Source: Gammaproteobacteria bacterium (lineage in GTDB: Bacteria; Pseudomonadota; Gammaproteobacteria; Xanthomonadales; SZUA-36). Taken from it: 64,000 nt of DNA. The first letter of the stretch is position 1. Each line of letters starts with the position of its first letter. The notes under the pieces are model-generated. The model made no database searches. It was not told the DNA's origin and saw nothing but the letters and a program-made list of their open reading frames with translations. Position numbers and translations under genes: made by a program. The stretch is from assembly GCA_030431095.1 (NCBI GenBank), contig JAUIJU010000017.1, forward strand, positions 1 to 64,000, given 5' to 3'. Of this stretch, positions 27,174-36,174 are shown one piece after another.

Positions 27174-28243
27174 TCGGCGCCTTGACCAGGTCGCTGTCCG
27201 GGGCGTTGAACGGGCCGATCTGCGGCAGATTCGCAACCCTGGCGGCGACGGCTGGCCTGGCGGCAGGGATCACCCTGCCGGCCCATGCCGACCAGGCGGA
27301 GGTCGACGCCGGACTGGCACGGACCGACACGCCGTGGATCGGCGAGCAGGTCATCGTCCACCTGGATCTGAAAACCGACGGCCTGTCCTTCGCCAACGTC
27401 TTTTTCGACCTGCCCGAAGTCGAGGGCGGCTTCCTGATGCGTCCCGACACCACCACCCTGAAACTCACCGAGCGGCGTGATGGCGTGATGTGGCAGGTGC
27501 TGCGCTATCCCCTGGCGCTGTTCCCCCAGTCTGACGGGGAACTGACGGTGCCGGCCATCACGGTACGCTTCGACACCACCCAGGGCTACGGCAGCGAACC
27601 CGACGCCCACGAATTGAGCACCCGACCCGTGACGGTGACCGTCAGGCGCCCGCCGGGCGTGGCGGATGACGCGCTGGTGGTGACCACCACGCGCCTGGAT
27701 GTGCAACCGGACTGGACCACGCCGCCGGACCCGGTGCAGGCCGGCGATGCGTTCACCCTGCAGGTGCGGCGCAGCGCCGACGCCATCTCGGCCATGCTGC
27801 TGCCTCCCCTGCCGGTGTACGAGGTCGGGGGACTGGCCGCGTACCCGAAAAACCCGGAAGTGAACGACCGCTCGAACCGCGGCGCCCTGGTCGGGGAACG
27901 GGTGGACCGCATCACGTGGGTGGTGGAGCGGGCGGGCAGCTACCGCATTCCGGACATCCGCATGCAATGGTGGAACCCGGACGACGAGCGTTTGCAGGAC
28001 ATCACCGTACCAGGTGTATCCTTCGAGGCCGCGCCCGCGCCCGGACAGCCGGCGACCGACACACCGGCGTCGGAATCGGCGGCCCCCGGACAACTGGCCG
28101 CCTGGGGACTGGGCACGCTGCTCGCCGCGGCCCTGCTGGTCCTGGCCTGGCGCTTCCGCGCCACGCTGCACCGCTGGGGTCGTCGCATCCTGCCGGCGCC
28201 TCGGGCATTATTGAGTGACCTGAATCCCGGCGATACCCACTGA
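27170..28243 (+). CDS. batD: BatD-like exported membrane protein
   Basis: The GTG at 27170 overlaps the TPR gene stop (GTGA); upstream in-frame codons lie inside that gene. The product is 357 residues with a signal peptide ending LPAHA-D, then an Ig-like beta-rich region. VDAGLARTDTPWIGEQVIVHLD is the usual BatD opening. A single C-terminal membrane helix (about 312-332, LGTLLAAALLVLAWRF) is followed by a short basic tail. BatD proteins are periplasmic partners of BatA/B. It is shorter than many BatD proteins (500 or more). Its TGA stop shares a base with the ATG of the cytochrome gene. Confidence 0.87.
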   Translation: MIGALTRSLSGALNGPICGRFATLAATAGLAAGITLPAHADQAEVDAGLARTDTPWIGEQVIVHLDLKTDGLSFANVFFDLPEVEGGFLMRPDTTTLKLTERRDGVMWQVLRYPLALFPQSDGELTVPAITVRFDTTQGYGSEPDAHELSTRPVTVTVRRPPGVADDALVVTTTRLDVQPDWTTPPDPVQAGDAFTLQVRRSADAISAMLLPPLPVYEVGGLAAYPKNPEVNDRSNRGALVGERVDRITWVVERAGSYRIPDIRMQWWNPDDERLQDITVPGVSFEAAPAPGQPATDTPASESAAPGQLAAWGLGTLLAAALLVLAWRFRATLHRWGRRILPAPRALLSDLNPGDTH

Positions 28244-30552
28244 TGCGGCTCCGAGCATTCCTGCCATCGGCCCTGGCGGCCGTGCTGGCTTTGACGCCTG
28301 CAGGCCCCGCAGGCGCGGCCAACGACCCCGACTACGTCGGCGCGGCCAGCTGCGGCAACTGCCACGCAGAGCAGTTGTCGGCCTGGCGCGGTTCCCACCA
28401 CGACCTGGCCATGGACCACGCAAACACCGACACGGTACTGGGCGATTTCGACGGCGCCGAGTTCACCGCGCACGGGGTGACCTCGCGGTTCTTTCTCCGG
28501 GACGGTCGTTATTTCGTCACCACCGACGGCCCGGACGGCGAACTGGCGGACTTCGAGATCGCCTACACCTTCGGCGTCGAACCGCTGCAGCAGTACCTGG
28601 TGGCGTTTCCCGACGGGCGGGTGCAGGCCCTGCCCCTGGCCTGGGACACGCGCCCGGCGGACCAGGGCGGTCAGCGCTGGTACCACCTCTACCCCGATGA
28701 GCCCATCGACGCCGACGACGAGTTGCACTGGACCGGCCTGCAGCAGAACTGGAACTACATGTGCGCCGACTGCCACTCGACCAACCTGCGCAAGAATTAC
28801 GACCCGGCCACGGACCGCTTCGCCACCGACTGGGCGGAGATCGACGTGGCCTGCGAGGCCTGTCACGGCCCCGGCCAGGCCCACGTGGCCTGGGCCCGAC
28901 AGGAACCGTCCCTGCGCGAGGCCGATGTCCGCCTGGGCCTGGCGGTGCGCTTCGACGACCGCCAGGGCGTCAGCTGGCCCCTGGACCCGGCCACCGGCAT
29001 GGCGCACCGCCAGGGCGATGCCATCACGCGCATCGAGATCGGGGTCTGCGCCGCCTGCCACTCGCGCCGCGGACTGATCGCCGAGGGCCGCGAACGCGAC
29101 CCCGTGTTCCTGGACCACCATTTGCCGGCCCTGCTCACCGAGGGCCTGTATCACGCTGATGGCCAGATCCAGGACGAGGTCTACGTCTGGGGCTCCTATA
29201 CCCAGAGCCGGATGCATGCCGCCGGAGTGACCTGCAGCGACTGCCACGACCCGCACAGCCTGGACCTGCGCGCCGAGGGCGCCGACGTCTGCGCGCGCTG
29301 CCACCTGCCGACGACATTCGCCGTGGCCGAACACACCGGCCACCCGGAAGATGCCGATGGCGTCGACTGCCTGGGCTGCCACATGCCGGCCACCACCTAC
29401 ATGGGTGTGGACGACCGGCGCGACCACTCCCTGCGCGTCCCTCGCCCGGACCTGAGCCTTGAATTCGGTACGCCCAATGCCTGTACGCAATGCCACGCCG
29501 ACCGGGACGACGCCTGGGCCGCCGAGGCCTTTGCCCGGCTGTGGCCGGATCCCGCCGAACCCTTTCAGCACTGGACCACCGCCTTTCACCAGGCCCGTGC
29601 CGGCCGGCCCCAGGCGGAGGTGTCCCTGGCCACCGTGTACGGCAAGGCCGGCACGCCGGACATTGCGCGCGCCACGGCCGTGCGGGAACTGGCCGCCTAC
29701 CTCAGCCCGCTGTCGGGCCAGGTGCTGGAACGCGCCGCGCGCGACGACAGCGGCCTGGTCCGCCTGGCGGCCCTGCAGACCCTCGATGCGGTGCCACCGG
29801 CCAACCGGTTCGCCGTGGCCGGGCACCTGCTGAACGACCCCCTGCGGTCGGTGCGCGGCGAGGCCGCGGCCGTGCTGGCGGGCACCCCCCGCAATCAGCT
29901 GGACGTGGCCGCCCGTGGGGCCCTGCAACGCGCCATGAAGGACTACTACGACTGGCAGATGCTGAATTCGGACCGGCCCGAATCGGGCCTCAACCTGGGC
30001 AACCTGTCGCTGGCCGCCGGCAGCCCCACCCAGGCCGAGCGCTTCTACCGGCAGGCGCTGTCGCGAGACCCGGCGTTCACGCCCGCCGTGCTGAACCTGG
30101 CGGAGTTGTACCGCAATGAGGGAATGGCGCGGGAATCGACCGCCTTGCTGCACCAGGGGCTGGCGCGCCGCCCGGACGATCCCGCGCTGCACCACGCACT
30201 TGGACTGGCGATGGTGCGCAGCGGCGACACGGCATCGGCGCTGGATGAACTGCGCCGGGCGCTGGCGCTGGCGCCCGAGGTCACGCGCTATGCCTACGTG
30301 CTCGGCGTGGCGCTGAATTCAGTTGGCCAGGTGGACGAGGCCGTGCAGGTTCTGGACACGGCGCGGGAACACCACCCCAACGACCGGGACCTGCTCTTCG
30401 CCCTGGCCACCATCGAACGCGACCGGGGCAACCGCGACCAGGCCGAGGCCTGGGCCCGCGAGCTGCTGCGGCTCAATCCGGCCGATGAACAGGCTGGCCG
30501 TCTGCTGTCCGAACTGAGCGAAGCCAGCACGGAGAATCCGGGGTCAGAATAG
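28243..30552 (+). CDS. Octaheme c-type cytochrome with HEAT-like and TPR C-terminal region
   Basis: This 769-residue protein has a signal peptide (1-25, ending AGAA-N). It carries eight CxxCH heme sites: CGNCH, CADCH, CEACH, CAACH, CSDCH, CARCH, CLGCH and CTQCH, the first at Cys 37. Extra His residues (GSHHDLAM, DPHSLDL) could be distal ligands. The heme part (about 1-430) resembles cytochrome c554/multiheme families. It is followed by HEAT-like helices (about 465-545) and at least four TPR units (about 570-760). It is periplasmic and would transfer electrons; its redox partner is unknown. ATG 28243 shares its first base with the batD stop, so it is translationally coupled to the MoxR/Bat operon, which is unusual. 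Confidence 0.92.
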   Translation: MRLRAFLPSALAAVLALTPAGPAGAANDPDYVGAASCGNCHAEQLSAWRGSHHDLAMDHANTDTVLGDFDGAEFTAHGVTSRFFLRDGRYFVTTDGPDGELADFEIAYTFGVEPLQQYLVAFPDGRVQALPLAWDTRPADQGGQRWYHLYPDEPIDADDELHWTGLQQNWNYMCADCHSTNLRKNYDPATDRFATDWAEIDVACEACHGPGQAHVAWARQEPSLREADVRLGLAVRFDDRQGVSWPLDPATGMAHRQGDAITRIEIGVCAACHSRRGLIAEGRERDPVFLDHHLPALLTEGLYHADGQIQDEVYVWGSYTQSRMHAAGVTCSDCHDPHSLDLRAEGADVCARCHLPTTFAVAEHTGHPEDADGVDCLGCHMPATTYMGVDDRRDHSLRVPRPDLSLEFGTPNACTQCHADRDDAWAAEAFARLWPDPAEPFQHWTTAFHQARAGRPQAEVSLATVYGKAGTPDIARATAVRELAAYLSPLSGQVLERAARDDSGLVRLAALQTLDAVPPANRFAVAGHLLNDPLRSVRGEAAAVLAGTPRNQLDVAARGALQRAMKDYYDWQMLNSDRPESGLNLGNLSLAAGSPTQAERFYRQALSRDPAFTPAVLNLAELYRNEGMARESTALLHQGLARRPDDPALHHALGLAMVRSGDTASALDELRRALALAPEVTRYAYVLGVALNSVGQVDEAVQVLDTAREHHPNDRDLLFALATIERDRGNRDQAEAWARELLRLNPADEQAGRLLSELSEASTENPGSE

Positions 30553-30567
30553 TCAGAATCGGGGTCA
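30538..30567. repeat. Short GGGGTCAGAAT direct repeats at the convergent gene ends
   Basis: CCGGGGTCA (30538-30546) recurs as CGGGGTCA (30560-30567), and GTCAGAAT occurs at 30543-30550 and again at 30552-30559. Both convergent stop codons lie in this block. Similar GGGGTCAGA strings are often dispersed in proteobacterial genomes. Confidence 0.45.
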
Positions 30568-31137
30568 CTGCCCTGCCCGGAACGGGTACTGGGAAAACAT
30601 TTCGGCGACGCCGGCGTTGATGGCGGCGCGCACTTCCTCGTTGGACTGGCCTTCCTTGACCCGACCGACGGCGACCCCTTCCCAGATCATGCGCTTGGCG
30701 TTGGCGTCCACCATGTCGATGTTCACCGTGCCTTCGGTGTACTGGCTGACGTGGGTCTGGGTACCGTAGCCGTAGCCGTACCAGGGATCGTAGAACCCGG
30801 CGCGATAGCCGTAGTAACCGCCGTACATGGGATCGTTGTAAGTGGTCACCTGGGTCTTGTCCTGCAGGCTGGCGGAAACGTTCATCATCAGGTCCGGGTT
30901 GTCGGCCAGGGTGTAACCGCGCTGTTCCATCTCGCGGGTGATCGCGTCACGGAACACCTGCCCCATAATGCTCGAATAGTTGGGATTCTCGATGCCCATG
31001 GGATTGAAAAAATTGAAGGTCTTGTACTGGGAAAAATCGATCGAGTGGTCGTAGTCCGCCTTGATGTTCGGACCGGAAGCACAGGCGGCGGCCAGCAGGG
31101 CCGCGAGCAGGACGAGCAGGGTGCGAAAACGTTGCAT
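30565..31137 (-). CDS. DUF4136 lipoprotein
   Basis: ATG 31137 is chosen because it begins a lipoprotein signal (MQRFRTLLVLLAALLAAACASG, Cys about 20). Upstream in-frame codons give a non-hydrophobic extension. The mature protein matches DUF4136: IKADYDHSIDFSQYKTF, a YGYRAGF-rich Gly/Tyr segment, the TEGTVNIDMVDANAKRMIWEG block, and a C-terminal INAGVAEMFSQYP. Family members are outer-membrane-associated lipoproteins of unknown function. It is the last gene of a minus-strand run, 65 bases after hupE, and ends 12 bases from the convergent cytochrome gene. Confidence 0.9.
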   Translation of the reverse strand: MQRFRTLLVLLAALLAAACASGPNIKADYDHSIDFSQYKTFNFFNPMGIENPNYSSIMGQVFRDAITREMEQRGYTLADNPDLMMNVSASLQDKTQVTTYNDPMYGGYYGYRAGFYDPWYGYGYGTQTHVSQYTEGTVNIDMVDANAKRMIWEGVAVGRVKEGQSNEEVRAAINAGVAEMFSQYPFRAGQ

Positions 31138-31202
31138 GGTCAACCTCGAATCGGTGCGTGTGACGCTCACTATACGAAAATCCCCGTCGCAGTTGAATCG
31201 GT

Positions 31203-32195
31203 TCAGAACCCGGCAATGCGCTCGATGGTCCAGAACCCGGCCATGGCGCCAATACCGTAGACCGGAATGCGCCAGGCCCAGCGCGGCCACGGCACGCGGC
31301 GCAGCAACGCCCAGGCCAGCGACACCGCGCCGATGAACAGCAGCTGGCCCGTCTCGACGCCCAGGTTGAAAAACAGCAACGCCAGCGGAATGGCGTGTTC
31401 CGGCAGGCCGATGTCACTCAGGGCACCGGCAAAACCGAAACCGTGCAGCAGCCCGAACACGAACGCCACCAGCCAGGGTCGGGACCGCGTGATGCCGGGT
31501 CTGCCCTGTCGCCAGTGCACGATTTCCACGGCCACGAACAGGATACTCAGCGCGATCACCGCTTCCACCGGCGGTCCAGGCAGGTGCACCCAGCCCAGGG
31601 TGGCCGCGCCCAGCGTCATGCTGTGCGCCACGGTGAAAGACGTGACCGTGGCCACGAGGGCCCGCCATCCGGGCACGATCATCAGCAGGGCCAGCACGAA
31701 CAGCAGGTGATCGATGCCCAGCAAGATGTGCTCCACGCCCAGCACGCCGTAGGTCCAGGCGACTTCCAGCGTGCTTTTCGAGTCGGTCAACGTGAACCGC
31801 GGATCAGCAGGGGTGAGGCGCGCCACCTGGGTGGTGCCGTCAAGGCGCTCGACCCGGGCCAGCACGTCGGTCATGGTGGCGCTCAATCCGTCGATGGTCA
31901 CCTCGCTTCCGGATAGCCCGCCAGGGCACTCGGCGGTCCAGTGCTCGATGAAGGTCGCGTTGCGCCGCCAGGCGCGGGGCTGCCCCAGTGACTCACAGTG
32001 TTCGGGCAGGTGCACGTAAATGCCCAGGCGCAACTCGCCCCGGGCGGGCACGCGCCAGGTGAGTTCAAACCGTTCCGGCGCCACTTGCTGCACGCGCAGG
32101 AACCCCGGGCGCACTTCGTGGGCATCAGCGGGAAGGTGCCACGCCATCGCAACCAGCAGGACGGCGGCAGCGGCCAATCGCACGACGCGATTCAC
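31203..32195 (-). CDS. HupE/UreJ family membrane protein
   Basis: The 330-residue product starts with a signal-like helix (ending PADA-H), then an exported beta-rich domain (about 25-140). The HupE/UreJ membrane domain follows, with about six helices and the GVEHILLGIDHLLFVLALL motif plus HGFGFAGAL. Both carry the His/Asp residues thought to bind nickel or cobalt. HupE/UreJ proteins are metal permeases in urease or hydrogenase operons; no such operon is visible here. Its ATG overlaps the parvulin stop by four bases, a pairing seen widely. Substrate metal is uncertain. Confidence 0.88.
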   Translation of the reverse strand: MNRVVRLAAAAVLLVAMAWHLPADAHEVRPGFLRVQQVAPERFELTWRVPARGELRLGIYVHLPEHCESLGQPRAWRRNATFIEHWTAECPGGLSGSEVTIDGLSATMTDVLARVERLDGTTQVARLTPADPRFTLTDSKSTLEVAWTYGVLGVEHILLGIDHLLFVLALLMIVPGWRALVATVTSFTVAHSMTLGAATLGWVHLPGPPVEAVIALSILFVAVEIVHWRQGRPGITRSRPWLVAFVFGLLHGFGFAGALSDIGLPEHAIPLALLFFNLGVETGQLLFIGAVSLAWALLRRVPWPRWAWRIPVYGIGAMAGFWTIERIAGF

Positions 32196-33082
32196 GGCCC
32201 GGCGGAAACATCGGCCGGCGCTTCGACCGTGATGGTGTAGGTCTCGGCCAGCCGATCGTACAGCTCGTCGATCGCGGCCTGCTGGCGTCGGTACTCCAGG
32301 TCACGAAGAACCTCGGCGCGGGCCTGTTCCAGCGTCAGGGGGCCACCGGGGCGGTGCGACTCCACCTGCACCAGGTGCAGACCGTAGCCCGACCGGACCG
32401 GACCGCGCCAGGCGCCGGGCGCCAGCGCAAACACGGCCTCGGCGAAGTCGCCGCCGAACAGCCGGACCACGGCGCTGTGGTGCTGCCCGTCGAGACGATG
32501 CGGCAGCGACAGGGGATCGCCCAGACCGGCAGGGTCCAGCGCCGGATCATCGGTGGACAACAGGACCAGCGCCTGTTGGGCGTCCCGCTCCACGGCGTCC
32601 CCACGGTGATCTGGGCTGAAATAGACCTGCCGCAGGGTAATCACCGGCTCGCGGACGTAGTCTTCCGGGTGCGCCTCGAGAAACGCCTGCAGCTCCGCCT
32701 CGGTGGGCTCGTCCAGGCTGACCACGTCCTCGGCCAGCAACTCGAGTTTCTGGCGCAAGCGGCGCCGGATCACCGTATCGTCCGTGTCCAGGCCCATGGC
32801 CTGGCCTTCCCGGTAGGCGATCTCCTGGCGAATCCAGTCGCGCACCAGGCCGTCGAATTCCTGCGGCGTGGGCGGTCGTTGCCAGGTTCGGGTGAACGTG
32901 GTCACCAGGTGGGCCTGTTGTCCGCGCGTGACGACGATCTCGTCATCCCCCGGGACGTCGTCGCCGAGCAGACCGTACGCGAGAAAGATCAGTGCGCCGA
33001 GCACGATGAAGTGCAGCAGCGGTTCCTTGAGCCATCGTTGCAAGGCGTTCTCCAGGTCGGTTTGGACTCGGGCGACAAGCAT
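32192..33082 (-). CDS. Membrane-anchored parvulin-type peptidyl-prolyl isomerase
   Basis: The ATG at 33082 gives 296 residues; a GTG at 33106 is an alternative with eight more residues. An N-terminal membrane helix (about 22-40, LLHFIVLGALIFLAYGLL) is followed by a SurA/PpiC-like helical region (about 55-130) and a parvulin-like domain (about 140-255). The LRQVYFSPDHRGD and GYGLHLVQVESHRPG segments fit PpiC. It probably folds exported proteins or helps the adjacent HupE protein (inference); the four-base overlap with hupE supports joint expression. Catalytic residues of parvulins are only partly recognisable here. Confidence 0.83.
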   Translation of the reverse strand: MLVARVQTDLENALQRWLKEPLLHFIVLGALIFLAYGLLGDDVPGDDEIVVTRGQQAHLVTTFTRTWQRPPTPQEFDGLVRDWIRQEIAYREGQAMGLDTDDTVIRRRLRQKLELLAEDVVSLDEPTEAELQAFLEAHPEDYVREPVITLRQVYFSPDHRGDAVERDAQQALVLLSTDDPALDPAGLGDPLSLPHRLDGQHHSAVVRLFGGDFAEAVFALAPGAWRGPVRSGYGLHLVQVESHRPGGPLTLEQARAEVLRDLEYRRQQAAIDELYDRLAETYTITVEAPADVSAGP

Positions 33083-33133
33083 ACCCCGGGCGCAGACCGG
33101 CGGCACCCGGCCCGCGGGGCGGTTCGCTTCGCT

Positions 33134-34072
33134 TCAGGGAAGGATGCCCAGGCGAACTCGCCAGGCTTCGCCGCGGGCGTCGTTCCCGGCCGCGAAAATT
33201 CGGCCATAGCCCAGTGACAGGGTGGCATGGCGACCCAGGGCCATGCCAACGCCCGCCTCGGCGAACCACTGGTCCACGGTGTTGTCGCGGGGAATGCCAT
33301 CCAGCGTCGTACCGCCTCCATGCTGGTACTGCACGCCCATGGAAAACCACCAGCGACCGCCCAGGTGATGCGAGGCATGCGCCTCGGCCAGGTAGAGCGG
33401 ATCCTGCGCGAGGCGGGTCGCGCTCAGCGGCGCGTCGGTGTTGTCGCCGAACCACACCACCTGCGGCGTGAGTTCGATGAAGGTGGCGCGCCGGGCGCCG
33501 TCCAGGGGAATCACCGTCGGCAGAGACAGGTCCACGGCGGTGCGGTTGTATCCCGGGTTGAGTACGAAGCGGGGGTCGTAGTCGCCCAGGGGCATGCGCA
33601 GGCCCGTCTCGATCGACAACTGGAAACCCTTGTCGTAGCTGCGCCACTCCTCGGGCGGCAGGGACGGCGTGCCCACCAGTCCCAGGCGAAAGACCACGCG
33701 CGGATCGCCCAGGCCCCGGCGACGGGCCGCCAGGGTGCGTGATTCGTCGCCAAGGTCGACTCGTGCGACGGCGCTGATGTCGATGTAGTTGAGTCCGGCG
33801 CCCACCACCGCGAGCCGGTCGAGCAGGCCAAAACGCCAGGACCAGCCGAAATTGCCGGTATTGGTTTCAACCGAGAACTCGTCGAAGGCTGTCTGGCCGA
33901 AGCGAAAATTGCTGTTGCTCTCCAGGTACGACACGGACAGCAGCTGTACGCCTTCCGGCGTCAGGAAGTTGACGTTGGCGCCGGCGCCCTGGGCCTGCGC
34001 CGGGCCCGCCCGCAACATGGCCAGCAGGACGGCCAGGCAGACGGCGCCGCCAAGTCGCCCGTTGCCGTTCAA
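33134..34072 (-). CDS. Outer-membrane transporter-like protein (phenol MetA-pathway family)
   Basis: The product is 312 residues with a signal peptide ending AQAQ-G. The mature protein consists of regularly spaced amphipathic beta strands. Segments such as GLGDPRVVFRLGL, LRMPLGDYDP and the final RVRLGILP fit PF13557 (putative MetA-pathway of phenol degradation), a family of outer-membrane beta-barrels. The terminal Pro is unusual for a barrel, where an aromatic is common. It is 51 bases upstream of the parvulin gene on the same strand, so a periplasmic folding factor for this barrel is plausible (inference). No substrate can be inferred. Confidence 0.72.
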   Translation of the reverse strand: MNGNGRLGGAVCLAVLLAMLRAGPAQAQGAGANVNFLTPEGVQLLSVSYLESNSNFRFGQTAFDEFSVETNTGNFGWSWRFGLLDRLAVVGAGLNYIDISAVARVDLGDESRTLAARRRGLGDPRVVFRLGLVGTPSLPPEEWRSYDKGFQLSIETGLRMPLGDYDPRFVLNPGYNRTAVDLSLPTVIPLDGARRATFIELTPQVVWFGDNTDAPLSATRLAQDPLYLAEAHASHHLGGRWWFSMGVQYQHGGGTTLDGIPRDNTVDQWFAEAGVGMALGRHATLSLGYGRIFAAGNDARGEAWRVRLGILP

Positions 34073-34106
34073 TCGTCACCTCCACGGTGGGTACACGGTG
34101 ACCAGT

Positions 34107-36113
34107 CTAGCGCGGAACCCAGACCTCCGAGTATAGGTTGTAGCTGTTGGCGCGCCGTTGGTAGTAGCGCTCCATGCGCTCGATGTCCTGCGGATTCTGG
34201 CGGTAGGCCTGGCGCTGCCGACTCTCGGGCTGACCGACGCCTGGGGATTCCACGCCGTACTGGCGCTGCAACTCGCCCATGGTGTCCCACTCACCGTCTT
34301 CATGGCGTGACCAGCCGTCCTCACCGCGGCGGTAGACGGCCCCGTCAGGCGCGGCGTACAGGTCCTGCGCCGCGCGGTCCGCACCGGCCGCCCGTACCGC
34401 ACGCTGCTGGTCGATGGTCGTGTAGTCGTAACCGCGCCGCGCGGTGGCGGGGTCCTGCTCCGGAACGTCCCCTGGGCCGCCGAGGCTTCGCGTCGGGCCG
34501 TCGACTTCCAGGGTCTGCATGGGCGCATAGCCGGCCCAGTACGGCGGCACGCCCCAGTAGCCCCAGGGGCCTCCGTAGGTAAAAGGATAACCCCAGTACA
34601 CGGGGCCGCCCGGCGGATAGCCGATCCACGGGCGGTAGCGGTAACCGGTGCCACGCACCGCGCGCCGGCCAATGGTGTACATCCCGTTGTAACCTTCCGT
34701 GTAGGAAAAACGTGCCTCGTCGCCGGCGGCGCCATCCGCGACGTGCAGGTAGGTCACCGGGTACAGCGGGTCGCTGGGTGGAATGTCGTAAATGGCTTCG
34801 GGCACGTCCGGGGTGGCTTTCCAGGGGCCAGTCGGCGAACCCGAGCCGTACCAGGCGGCGTCCTGCGCCAGGTAGTACCGGTTGTTGTGCCGGATCACCG
34901 CGAAAGGGGTGTTGACCGCGCGCTCGAGTCGTGTACCGGCGATGGGTTCGAAACGCGGCTCGCCCACGTAGCTCACGGCCTGCCCTGGCGCACTGCCCAT
35001 GGTGACGGCATGGCGTTGCGGCAGGGTGGCCTCGATGTAGGCCACGGCGGCTTCCCCAGTACCGGGTACGGCGCGGCGTACATGGGCGTGACCGTGGTCC
35101 GGGGGAATCCGGGAAAAGGCCTCCGGTAACGTGTCCACGGCGCCCCAATCACCGTCGAGGGCGCCACTGGTGAACCAGCGACCGGCGGCCAGGAAGTACC
35201 AGGCGCCGTCCAGCTCGAACAGGTCGCGCTCGGTATTGGCCACCACCTGAAGTCCAGGGGCTCCGGTCACCGTCTGCAGGCGAGGCGCACCATCGATGAC
35301 GATCAGCTCCGTCGGCTCCAGGCTGACCAGGAACGGCACCGGCGGCGTCACCGGTACCCGTGGCGGCAAGGCCGCACGCACGCCGTCCCAGCGTTCCCCG
35401 ACCGCCAGCACCCTGAAATCGTCGGGCAGTTCGCCGGTCGTGTCCCACGCGCCGCCGGAGAGCAGGGAACGCGTTTGCCAGATGCCCTGGTTGATGACGT
35501 ACCACAGGCCGCTGGGCTCGTGGTGGAACAGGTCCCAGTCGGTGTTGACCACCACCGTCAGCTCGGTGCCGTCGATGGGTGCGCGAACCGGTTCCTGGTC
35601 GATCAGCAGCAGTTGCAGGGGCGTTTCGCTGACCACGATGCGTGGGGGCCGCAAATTGAACCCCGGATCGGGCCTGGGCTGACCGGGCGGCTCGAAATCT
35701 TCCGCCAGCGCCTGCACCATCTCGTCCAGCGCCACCGTTCGCGGGGTGTCGCCCACGGCCTGCCGGGCCAGTTCCAGCACGACTTCGGGCGTGTCGGGAT
35801 CGGAGAAGCGCACATCCACCACCCGTTGACCGTCCAGCGTCACCAGCCGGCGTTCAAGATCGATGACGGTGTCGGCACGGGCGCGCACGGCCCCCACCCA
35901 TTGCGCGCCGTCCGGGCCGCTCACCTCGACCGGAATCCACCCTTCGACCTCGGTGTATTCCACCCAATGGTCGATCACCGGGTGATGTGCGTGCAGCGCA
36001 TAGCCGTCGGGCGTTTCGGAACGGGGGGCGTCCGCGGCAATCGTGGAATCGACATGCGCGATGCCGGTCATCAGGAACAGGCTGAGGGCAGCCGGGGCCA
36101 GGCGTGATTTCAT
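34107..36113 (-). CDS. Exported W/Y-rich modular protein (carbohydrate-binding V/XII-like)
   Basis: This 668-residue protein has a signal peptide (ending TIAA-D). It contains three related modules at about 190-235, 290-335 and 400-445. Each has the pattern NTxxxxF, W/Y-Y, a GxW, Ser, then GxW or GPW; a fourth degenerate copy lies at about 584-615. Between the last two there is a Gly/Pro/Tyr/Trp-rich stretch (about 490-530, YWGYPFTYGGPWGYWG). The modules resemble carbohydrate-binding family V/XII domains found in chitinases (similarity judged by pattern only). The N-terminal 180 residues match nothing I know. It is likely periplasmic or surface exposed. A role in polysaccharide binding is inference. 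Confidence 0.7.
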   Translation of the reverse strand: MKSRLAPAALSLFLMTGIAHVDSTIAADAPRSETPDGYALHAHHPVIDHWVEYTEVEGWIPVEVSGPDGAQWVGAVRARADTVIDLERRLVTLDGQRVVDVRFSDPDTPEVVLELARQAVGDTPRTVALDEMVQALAEDFEPPGQPRPDPGFNLRPPRIVVSETPLQLLLIDQEPVRAPIDGTELTVVVNTDWDLFHHEPSGLWYVINQGIWQTRSLLSGGAWDTTGELPDDFRVLAVGERWDGVRAALPPRVPVTPPVPFLVSLEPTELIVIDGAPRLQTVTGAPGLQVVANTERDLFELDGAWYFLAAGRWFTSGALDGDWGAVDTLPEAFSRIPPDHGHAHVRRAVPGTGEAAVAYIEATLPQRHAVTMGSAPGQAVSYVGEPRFEPIAGTRLERAVNTPFAVIRHNNRYYLAQDAAWYGSGSPTGPWKATPDVPEAIYDIPPSDPLYPVTYLHVADGAAGDEARFSYTEGYNGMYTIGRRAVRGTGYRYRPWIGYPPGGPVYWGYPFTYGGPWGYWGVPPYWAGYAPMQTLEVDGPTRSLGGPGDVPEQDPATARRGYDYTTIDQQRAVRAAGADRAAQDLYAAPDGAVYRRGEDGWSRHEDGEWDTMGELQRQYGVESPGVGQPESRQRQAYRQNPQDIERMERYYQRRANSYNLYSEVWVPR

Positions 36114-36174
36114 GGGCGATCGACAGGTGGCTTGGACAGCAGGCCGGCCATCATACGGCCAGTGCGTCGCGCTG

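Noticed and set aside
27940-30195. Long minus-strand open frame opposite the octaheme cytochrome
   Set aside because: Eight CxxCH sites, a signal peptide and the TPR tail are on the plus strand; the antisense product has no motif.
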